From Streptomyces mutomycini (lineage in GTDB: Bacteria; Actinomycetota; Actinomycetes; Streptomycetales; Streptomycetaceae): 64,000 nt of DNA. The notes beneath the pieces are model-generated. The model searched no databases, was not told where the DNA came from, and worked only from the letters and a program-made list of their open reading frames with translations. The stretch covers positions 1 to 64,000 of the forward strand of contig NZ_MAPV01000063.1 in the NCBI RefSeq assembly GCF_001700505.1. The letters are read 5' to 3'. Made by a program: the position numbers and the translations under genes. Positions 54,178-62,700 of the stretch are shown here, in pieces; position 1 is the stretch's first letter, and each line of letters opens with the position of its first letter.

Positions 54178-56169
54178 GTGACCGCGCGCCCAGATACGAA
54201 GTACTTCCTCTCGAGCTACATTTCCGCACCCGAAAGCCTGTCCGTAATTGCACCACGCCATGACCAGAATATTGCGCTGTGGCGCAGCCGCGATTCGCAG
54301 GTCGAGCTGGTCAGGGTATGGGAACTCGAGCGCATCAGCGGACAGAAGCATCACTACTGGCCCCTCTTCACAGTGGACCGGTACAACCGGGTGCTGACCG
54401 AGCTGCTCGCGGCCGAGGGGCTGTCTCCGGATGATGTGAGTGCCTCGTGGGGTACGCCCGGCCTGCCGCATCACTCGGAGATCAAGCTGCCGACGGGCGC
54501 CGAGGAATATCCGGTGCACAGCCTCTCCCACCTCTACAGCGGCCTGCTTCTCGATTCCGACGTATTTCGAAATGAAACGATCGTCGGGCTGGCGGTGGAC
54601 GGCCGGCCCGACTTCGGCCTCGACCAAACGGGCAAGAAGTACTGGTACGCAGGCTGCGTGTCCGACAAGGGTGACGTGGACTTCGCTCCCGTCGAGTCAC
54701 CGGCTCCCATCTATGACGCCGCTTCGGCCGAATTTGGCAAAGAGCCCGGCACCCTGATGGCTCTGGCATCGGCGTGCACCACCGAAATCACCTACGACAT
54801 CGACACAGCGGTGCAGGAACTGCAGCTGTTCGGTGGCCGGCGCGTACCGTTGATCGATACGCTGCCGTTTGTTCAAGCCATCATTCGTGCGGCTGAATCG
54901 CAACTGCCGTCGCTGGAACTGGACAGCCGCTTCACCGCGCAGGAACACCTGCAGTCGGCCGTCATGAAGGTCGTTCAGACGGCTTGCGAGCTCGTCATGG
55001 TGCGGAACGTCGATCGGCTGCTCAGCTCGGGAGCCGTGGACCCGCGGGAGGCCTACCTTTCCCTGAGTGGGGGGTTCGCCCTCAACTGCCCGACGAACTC
55101 CTTCCTCCTTCGCCGGTACGGCTTCAAGGGGCTTCTCGTCCCTCCCTGCGCCAACGACTCCGGCCAGGCTCTCGGGCTCGGCCTCCTCGGCCTCCTCGGT
55201 GCCGGCGAACTCAGTGACCGTGATTTCCGTCTGAACGGTCCGTACCACGGATCCGAGCTGACCGATGTCGAGGTCGCCTTGCGGCACTTCGACGATTTCA
55301 TCGAGGACGTCCAGGACTTCACGGACACCCAGTTCGTCGAGGACATAAGCCGCGGACCGCTGGTGTGGGCGGACGGGGCTGCCGAGATCGGCCCGAGAGC
55401 GCTGGGCCATCGAAGCATCCTCGCCGATCCTCGTTCGCCTCGCTCGAAGGACCTCCTGAACGAGTGGAAGAGCCGGCAGTGGTGGCGTCCCGTTGCTCCG
55501 ATCGTCCTGGAGGAGCACACCGGTGAGTGGTTCGAGGACCCCTGGGCATCGCCCTACATGCTCGAGACTGCGTACGTTCGCGAGTCGAAGCGCCATCTGG
55601 TTCCAGCGATTCTCCATCTCGACGATTCAGCCCGGCGTCAGACGCTGAACCAGGAGACCAACCCCCTGCTTTACCGGGCGATAGAGGCGTTCCGGCTCGA
55701 CACCGGGGTTCCGATGGTGTGTAACACCTCTCTGAACGACAAGGGCGAACCGGTGGTCGACACGGCGGCACAAGCCCTGAACTTCGCCATACGCAAGGGC
55801 GTCGCCGTCGCCTATATCGACGGCCGCCGGGTGCAGTTGCGCACGGAGGCCCGCAGTCAGGCCCCGGCGCCCGCACGCCGGCACCCTCGCCGCGAGGAGC
55901 TCTTCGAGAACCAGGAGCAGGATCGTGACCTGATCTGGGACTCCTGGGCCAAGTTGGGCTACAGCACCACGGCAATGGTCCTCATGTCCCGCTCCCCCGA
56001 GCTTCGCGATCAGAAGCTGGCGACGCCCGAAATGGTCAACCAGCTGGCCGATGTCGCGAACGCGCGAGACGCGAGTGGCACGCTCACCCTCGCGGCGGCG
56101 AAGCATTCCCGAATGTTCGGGCCGAGTGCTGTCTTCGATCCCGAGTCCCAGGAGGGGGCAGCCTTCTGA
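54178..56169 (+). CDS. O-carbamoyltransferase (NodU/CmcH/TobZ family)
   Basis: A 663-aa enzyme that transfers a carbamoyl group from carbamoyl phosphate to a hydroxyl. It has the YrdC-C/Kae1-like fold of the family: SLSHLYSGLL (metal-binding His), LALASAC, LSGGFALNCPTN, and the C-terminal EIGPRALGHRSILADPR and WRPVAPIVLEE blocks. It begins with an atypical N-terminus (FLSSYISAPESLSVIAPRHDQNIAL). I chose the GTG at 54178 for AAAGGGG upstream, over ATG 54103. The product should bear a carbamate, possibly on the hydroxyl installed by the TauD-type enzyme or on a serine. Confidence 0.92.
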   Translation: MTARPDTKYFLSSYISAPESLSVIAPRHDQNIALWRSRDSQVELVRVWELERISGQKHHYWPLFTVDRYNRVLTELLAAEGLSPDDVSASWGTPGLPHHSEIKLPTGAEEYPVHSLSHLYSGLLLDSDVFRNETIVGLAVDGRPDFGLDQTGKKYWYAGCVSDKGDVDFAPVESPAPIYDAASAEFGKEPGTLMALASACTTEITYDIDTAVQELQLFGGRRVPLIDTLPFVQAIIRAAESQLPSLELDSRFTAQEHLQSAVMKVVQTACELVMVRNVDRLLSSGAVDPREAYLSLSGGFALNCPTNSFLLRRYGFKGLLVPPCANDSGQALGLGLLGLLGAGELSDRDFRLNGPYHGSELTDVEVALRHFDDFIEDVQDFTDTQFVEDISRGPLVWADGAAEIGPRALGHRSILADPRSPRSKDLLNEWKSRQWWRPVAPIVLEEHTGEWFEDPWASPYMLETAYVRESKRHLVPAILHLDDSARRQTLNQETNPLLYRAIEAFRLDTGVPMVCNTSLNDKGEPVVDTAAQALNFAIRKGVAVAYIDGRRVQLRTEARSQAPAPARRHPRREELFENQEQDRDLIWDSWAKLGYSTTAMVLMSRSPELRDQKLATPEMVNQLADVANARDASGTLTLAAAKHSRMFGPSAVFDPESQEGAAF

Positions 56170-56555
56170 ACTCCCCGAGGGTGCGCTGACGTCGAGGCGA
56201 CAATCGGGTAGCCGCCGGGTACGCGGCCCTGTTGAATCGCACTGCAGTATGCGCCCAGCAGTCGAACGGGACGATCGGACGGTCGCGTGGTGGAGGACGG
56301 AGGCCCGGGCTCGCACAGAAGGCGCCGCGGCGGCTCGGGAAACCTGGCTGGTCCTCGAGGACGAAGCCGGGCAGACCGGGAGGCCGCCGCTCGCCGGAAC
56401 GCGGGGCGGCGTCGGGTGGACTCCGGTGGTTCGTGGCCGGGTTCCGGACGGCCACGACAGCCGGGCCGGTCTGCTGCCCCGTCCTCCGCCCTTCACCGGC
56501 TCGGCCGCTGAACGTCATGACAGGCTTTGCTTCAGCAGTATGGAGAGTCAGAGCA
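56170..56555. other. 386-bp intergenic stretch
   Basis: No gene or clear signal is seen between the carbamoyltransferase and methyltransferase genes. The methyltransferase frame is open upstream of 56556, but that part has no family similarity. Confidence 0.5.
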
Positions 56556-57164
56556 GTGAACGCTGAATCGCTTTGGGCACGGACCTCCGACGTGGGTTAC
56601 ATGAGCGAGGGCAGACGGGCCGAGCATCCGTCGCACGCGGTCGTGACCGAGCGGATCGCGGCTCTGTACTCAGGGGCGCCGTTCGAGCTGCTCGACTGCG
56701 GCGTCCTCTCGGGGGTTACGTACCACCACCTGCTGCAGGCGGGCCTGGAGGTCGACTACACCGGCATCGACATCGGCGAGGCCGCCATCGCCGACTGCCG
56801 CAAGCTCCACCCCGGGGCGCGGTGGGAGCAGATGAGCGTGGCCGACCTCGCCTTCCCCGAAGGCTCGTTCGACGTGGTGAACTGCCGCCACGTGCTGGAG
56901 AGCCTGCCGTACTACGAGACCGCCGTCCGCGAGCTGTTCCGAGTCGCTCGCCGCACGGTGGCGATCTGCATGTTCCAGGTGCCGCGGGAGCCGGAGGCGC
57001 TGCTGCGCCGGGAGACGGCCAACGGCTACATCTGGCTCAACCGCTACGCCCCGGGTCCGTTCGAAGCGCTGCTCCACTCGCTGTCGGAGTCGGTCGAGAT
57101 CATCGACGTCCCCGCCGACCACCGTCGCAACCGGGTCTACTTCTGCACGAAGCGATCCGCGTAG
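56556..57164 (+). CDS. class I SAM-dependent methyltransferase
   Basis: A 202-aa methyltransferase. Motif I is LLDCGVLSGVTYHHLL near residues 43-58 (GxG is partly diverged), motif II is DYTGIDIGEAAI and the motif IV region is GSFDVVNCRHVLESLP. The GTG at 56556 is chosen for GGAGAG 8 nt upstream; an ATG at 56517 is in frame. It lies between the carbamoyltransferase and the NRPS gene on the same strand, so it should act as a tailoring enzyme. N-, O- and C-methylation are all possible. Confidence 0.85.
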   Translation: MNAESLWARTSDVGYMSEGRRAEHPSHAVVTERIAALYSGAPFELLDCGVLSGVTYHHLLQAGLEVDYTGIDIGEAAIADCRKLHPGARWEQMSVADLAFPEGSFDVVNCRHVLESLPYYETAVRELFRVARRTVAICMFQVPREPEALLRRETANGYIWLNRYAPGPFEALLHSLSESVEIIDVPADHRRNRVYFCTKRSA

Positions 57165-57228
57165 CCGTGGCCCCCTCCGGCAGGACCGGTGATCTGTGTC
57201 CTCGCCCCGACCTTCTCAAGGCAGCCTC

Positions 57229-59775
57229 ATGACACTCCCGCACTCCGCAACGCCTGTGACCGATCCGGAAGGTGCCGGACACCTCGCCGGGCTGCTCAGC
57301 GCGCCGGAACTCCCGCTGGACCGGCCACATCCGGCCTCGCGGGATCTCCGCGCCGACTCGGTGCCCTTCGTGGTGCCCGCCGCCGCGACTTCCGCGCTGC
57401 GGCAGCTGGGTGAGGCCTGCGGCTCGGGGCTCCCGGCGGCCGCCTTCGCCCTCTACCTGGTCCTGCTGCACCGGTACAGCGGGCAGTCCGGACTCGCGGT
57501 CGGGGTGTCCAACGGCGCCGACGTCACCACCCCGGTCCGAGTCGAGGTGGGCGGGAGCTTCCGGGAGCTGGTTCAGCTGGCGGGCTCCGCGCTCGCGGAG
57601 GCCGAGGAGGTCCGTACTTCCACGCCAGTGCACCTGTGGCCGGGCTTCTCCTGCCGATCCGCACCTCGAGAGGTACCCGAGATCACGTCATGTGACCTGG
57701 ATCTGCAGTTCTCCCACCTCGACGGCGAACTGGCCGGCCGTCTGGTGTTCGCGACCGACGTCCTCGACCCTGCCACCGCCCGCCGTGCAGTGGACCACCT
57801 GCTCCGGCTGCTCGACGGCGCGACGGCGGATCCGGACCAGCCGGTGGCCGGACTCCCCCTGCTCACCGCCGAGGAGGAGGGGACCGTCGCCGCACTGAAC
57901 GGCGTCGTGGGCGAGCCCGCGGACCAGAGCTTCCACCAGCTCTTCGAGGCGCAGGCCGCCCGCACCCCGGATGTGATCGCGGTACGCGCGGAGGGGGCCT
58001 CCCTCAGCTACCGCGAACTCAACTCCCGGGCGAATCAGCTGGCCCACGTGCTGCGGGCAGTCGGGGTCGGCCCCGAGGTGACCGTCGGTCTCTGCGCCGA
58101 TCGCGACGTGCGGCTGATGGTGGCGGTGCTCGGCATCCTCAAGGCCGGTGGCGCGTACGTACCGGTGGATCCGAACGACCCGGTCGAGCGGCAGGACGGC
58201 ATCCTCAGCGACGCCGCGGTACGGGTGGTGGTGGCGACGGCTCCCCTCGGCACCGGGCATCAGGTGATTCAGATCGACGCGGATCTGGGCGTACTGGCGG
58301 GCCACCCGACGGAGAACCTGCGTACCGAACGCCCGGCCCACGCCGATGCCGCGTACCTGCTCTACACCTCCGGCTCCACCGGAAAGCCCAAGGGTGTGGT
58401 GATCGAGCACCGGCAGCTCATCAGCTACACCCGCGCCGTCATCCGGCGGCTCGGCATCGACGGGCCGCTCAGCTTCGCGATGGTGCAGCCGCTGACGGTG
58501 GACTCCAGCGTCACAGCGTTCGCCCCGCCGCTCCTCACGGGCGGCGAGGTGCAGCTGATCTCCCGCGAAAGCGCCCTGGACGCCGAGAAGCTGGCCGACT
58601 GGGTACAGACCTGGGGGGTCGACTGCCTGAAAATAGCGCCCTCCCACCTCAGGGCCCTCCAGGCATCCCCGCGCTTCGCCGAACTACTGCCGCGCCGCCT
58701 CCTCGTCATCGGCGGCGAGGCATCCGACTGGCGCTGGCTGCGCGACCTCCAAAGCCTCGTGCCGCACTGCCGGGTCTTCAACCACTACGGCCCGACCGAG
58801 ACCACCGTCGGCGTGCTGACCCTCACCGTGGCCGACCACCCGGACTCCGAGTGGGAGACCGCGCCGATCGGCGTTCCGCTGCCGGGCACCCAGGCCCACG
58901 TGGTTGACGTCGCGGGTCGCCCCACGCCCGTCGGCGTCGCCGGCGAGCTGCTGATCGGCGGTGCCAACCTCGGCCGTGGTTACCACCGCCGGGACGACCT
59001 CACTGCTGCGGCCTTCGTCCCCGACACCCTCGGCGGTCCGCCCGGCGGCCGGCTCTACCGCACCGGCGACATCGTCCGGCGCCTGGCCGACGGGACGATC
59101 GCTTTCCTTGGGCGGCGCGACGACCAGATCAAGGTACGCGGCTTCCGGGTCGCCCTGGGTGAGATCGAAGCCGCTCTGAAGAGCCACCCCGAGGTGCGCC
59201 ACGCCGTCGCCGTAGTCCGCGAGGACACCCCCGGCGACCGGCGGGTGGTCGCCTACATCGAGCCGGACAGCGCCGGGTTCAGCACTGCCGGGCTGGATCG
59301 CCACCTGCGGGCACGGCTCTCCCCGCACATGATCCCGCAGGCGACGGTGACACTGGACCGGCTGCCGCTATCCGGGCACGGCAAGGTCGACCGCAGCAAG
59401 CTGCCCCGGCCCGCCGAGCCTGTCGGCACCGGCACACCGCTGCCACCGAGGAACGAGCTGGAGCGGCTGGTGGCGACGGTGTGGAAGGAAGTCTTCCGCG
59501 CCGAGGCGGTCGGCACCGAGCAGAATTTCTTCGACCTCGGCGGGCACTCCCTGCTCCTGGTCGAACTGCACCACCGGCTCAGGGAGGCGACCGGCCGGGA
59601 GATCGAACTGCTCGACCTGTTCCAGCACACCACCGTCCGGGCCCAGGCCGAGCTGCTCTCCCAGCAGAAGCAGGGGGCGGCACCCGCCACCACCCGCAGC
59701 AGGGGGGCGCAACAGAACGCCCTGCTGAAGCGCCGCCAACAGCAGCTGCAAGCGAAGCGAGGTCACCATGAGTGA
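57229..59775 (+). CDS. NRPS: partial C - A(Asp-like) - PCP
   Basis: An 848-aa synthetase. Residues 1-215 resemble only the C-terminal half of a condensation domain, with no HHxxxDG, as in loading modules. The A domain (about 225-740) has YTSGSTGKPKG. By eye alignment its selectivity residues read DSTKVGHVGK, close to the aspartate code DLTKVGHIGK with Ser at the second place. The PCP has FFDLGGHSLLLVEL near residue 770. A short Gln/Arg-rich tail (RRQQQLQAKRG) may be a docking element for the PKS. The PKS gene starts 8 nt before its stop codon, so Asp-PCP is probably handed straight to that ketosynthase. Confidence 0.92.
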   Translation: MTLPHSATPVTDPEGAGHLAGLLSAPELPLDRPHPASRDLRADSVPFVVPAAATSALRQLGEACGSGLPAAAFALYLVLLHRYSGQSGLAVGVSNGADVTTPVRVEVGGSFRELVQLAGSALAEAEEVRTSTPVHLWPGFSCRSAPREVPEITSCDLDLQFSHLDGELAGRLVFATDVLDPATARRAVDHLLRLLDGATADPDQPVAGLPLLTAEEEGTVAALNGVVGEPADQSFHQLFEAQAARTPDVIAVRAEGASLSYRELNSRANQLAHVLRAVGVGPEVTVGLCADRDVRLMVAVLGILKAGGAYVPVDPNDPVERQDGILSDAAVRVVVATAPLGTGHQVIQIDADLGVLAGHPTENLRTERPAHADAAYLLYTSGSTGKPKGVVIEHRQLISYTRAVIRRLGIDGPLSFAMVQPLTVDSSVTAFAPPLLTGGEVQLISRESALDAEKLADWVQTWGVDCLKIAPSHLRALQASPRFAELLPRRLLVIGGEASDWRWLRDLQSLVPHCRVFNHYGPTETTVGVLTLTVADHPDSEWETAPIGVPLPGTQAHVVDVAGRPTPVGVAGELLIGGANLGRGYHRRDDLTAAAFVPDTLGGPPGGRLYRTGDIVRRLADGTIAFLGRRDDQIKVRGFRVALGEIEAALKSHPEVRHAVAVVREDTPGDRRVVAYIEPDSAGFSTAGLDRHLRARLSPHMIPQATVTLDRLPLSGHGKVDRSKLPRPAEPVGTGTPLPPRNELERLVATVWKEVFRAEAVGTEQNFFDLGGHSLLLVELHHRLREATGREIELLDLFQHTTVRAQAELLSQQKQGAAPATTRSRGAQQNALLKRRQQQLQAKRGHHE

Positions 59776-62700
59776 GTACTCCCCCGAGCTCGACCCCACC
59801 CTGGATGCCGGGCCGGTCTCCGGGCCGGGCGATGACTTCTCCGAGTTCGAGGACAGCCTCGACATCGCCATCGTCGGCATGGCCGGCCGCTTCCCAGGCG
59901 CCCGCACGGTCGAGGAGTACTGGAGCAACCTCAAGGCCGGCGTCTGCTCCGTCACCCGTTTCGAGGACGAGGAGCTCGCCGCGCGGGGCGTGGACGCCGC
60001 CACTCTCGCCGACCCGAACTTCGTCGGTGCCGGCTACGTGCTGGAGGACAGCGAGAAGTTCGACGCGGCCTTCTTCGGCTACTCCCCGCGCGAGGCCGAA
60101 CTCATGGACCCGCAGCACCGGGTGCTGCTCGAATGCGCCTGGACCGCCCTGGAGAGCTCCGGGCACGACGCCGAACGCCACGACGGCCTCGTCGGCGTCT
60201 ACGCGGGCGCGGGCAACAACACCTATCTGGTCTTCAACATCGCCTCCCAGCCCGGCGCCGCGCAGATCCTCGGCGACAAGCAGACGGTGATCGGCAACCG
60301 GCCCGACTTCCTCGCCAGCCGGGTCTCCTACAAGCTCGGTCTGGAGGGCCCCGCCCTCAACATCCAGTCCGCCTGCTCCACTTCGCTGGTCGCGGTGGTC
60401 GAAGCGTGCCAGGCGCTGCTGGCCTACCAGTGCGACACCGCGCTGGCCGGTGGTGTCGCCGTCGACGGGACACGGAGCAAGGGTTACGTCTACCGCCCGG
60501 ACGGGATCTTCTCGCCGGACGGCTACTGCCGCACCTTCGACGCCCGTGCCCAGGGGACGGTGGGCGGCGACGGCGTCGGGATGGTCGTACTGAAACGCCT
60601 CAAGGACGCGATCACCGACAACGACCACATCCACGCGGTCATCAAGGGCGCCGCACTGAACAACGACGGCTCCCGCCGGGCCGGATTCAGCGCTCCCAGC
60701 GCCGCCACCCAGGCCCGCGCCATCTCCACCGCGCTGGCGAACGCGGACGTTCCGGCGGAGAGCATCGGCTACGTCGAGCTGCACGGCACGGCCACCATCC
60801 TCGGCGACCCGATCGAGTTCTCCGCACTCACCTCGGCCTACTCCGGCGTGCGCGAGCGAAGCTGCGCTGTCGGGTCGGCCAAGACCAACATCGGACACCT
60901 CGACTCCGCCGCCGGAGTCGCCGGACTGATCAAGAGTGTGCTGGCCGTGGAGCACGGTCAGCTGCCGCCCACCCTGCACTTCGAGCGGCCCAACCCGCGG
61001 ATCGGCCTGGACGGCAGCCCGTTCTACGTCAACACCGAGCTGCTGCCGTGGCCCGAGGGCGACGGTCCGCGCCGCGCCGGAGTCAGCTCCTTCGGACTCG
61101 GCGGCACCAACGCCCACGTCATCCTCGAGCAGGCCCCGGAACTGCCCCGCGGAGCCGAGCCGGCCGACGGCGCCGAGCAGCTGCTGGTGCTCTCCGCCAA
61201 GAGCCCGGAGGCATTGGAGGCGGCCACGGACCAGCTGCACGACCACCTCCGTGCGCACCCCGAACTCCCGCTGGCTGACGTGGCGTTCACGCTCCAGCAG
61301 GGCCGTCGGGCCTTCCCGTACCGGCGGACGCTGGTCTGCGGGAGCATCGAGGAGGCGCTGGAGGCACTCGACGCCCGCGATGACGGCCGCCTGCTCACCG
61401 CGGCCGCGCCCGAGGCCGCACATCGGCCGGTGGCCTTCATGTTCACCGGTTTCGGCACGCAGTTCCCCGGCATGGCACGCGATCTCTACGCCCAGGAGAC
61501 CGTGTTCAGGGCTGCGCTGGACAAGTGCGCGGAGCTGCTGGAGCCGCTGCTCGGCACGGACATCCGGGACATCGTCCTCACCGTCGACGAGTCCGGAACC
61601 GCCGCCCCCGGGCAGCCCTTCGACTTCCGCCGGCTGCTGCTCCAGCCGGAGCGCAGCGAGCATCCGCTCGACCAGCCGCGCCTCGGATACCCCGCGGTGT
61701 TCGCCCTCGAGTACGCGCTGGTCGAACTCTGGGCCGCCTGGGGGGTCGAGCCCGAGGTGATGATCGGTCACAGCCTCGGCGAGTACGTCGCGGCCTGCGT
61801 GGCCGGCGTCTTCTCACTGCCGGACGCCCTGCGTCTGGTCGCGGAGCGCGCACGGCTGATCGAGGAGCAGGGTGAGGGCGCGATGCTCGCCGTGCCACTG
61901 TCGGAGGAGGCCGTCGCCCGTTACACGGCTGCGGACGTCTGCCTCGCCGCGGTCAACGGCCCGCAGACCTGCGTGCTCTCCGGCAGCGTCGAGGGCATCG
62001 ACCGGGTGGCCGGCGAGATGCTGGCCGACGACATCGCCACTCGCCGTCTGACCACCCGCTTCGCCTTCCACTCCCCGATGATGGATCCGGTCGTCGAGCC
62101 CTACGCCGAGCTGGTCCGTTCGGTCCGGCTGAACGCTCCGGCAGTACCGTTCGTCTCCAACCTGACCGGCACCTGGATCACCGACCACGAGGCCACCAGC
62201 CCCGAGTACTGGGCCCGGCACGTCCGGGAGAGTGTGCGGTTCGCGGACGGCCTGGGCACGCTGTGGTCGGTCCCGGACATCGCGATCGTCGAGATCGGCC
62301 CCGCGCCCACCCTGACCCCCGGGGCACTTCAGCACCCCGGCGCCGCCGGCACCGACCGGGTCGTCGTCCCGTCACTGCTCGGCGCCTTCCACGGGCAGAG
62401 CGACCGCGCCGCGCTCCTGCGGGCCGCCGGACAGCTCTGGCTCGCGGGACGGGCCGACCCCTTCCCGGCCATGGCCGACGTCAGGCGGGTTCCGCTCCCC
62501 GGTTACCCCTTCGAACGGCGCACCTACTGGCTCGAGCCCGGCACCGCCCAGCCCGGCGGCGGCTCGGCCCAGCAGCGGCGAGGCACTCTGCCGCAGTGGT
62601 TCTACGCACCGTCCTGGCAGCGGCTCGCCGCCGCACCGCGGCCCGCCGACGCGGACCTGGCCGCTCAGCGCTGGCTCGTCTTCGCGGACGAGACCGGTGT

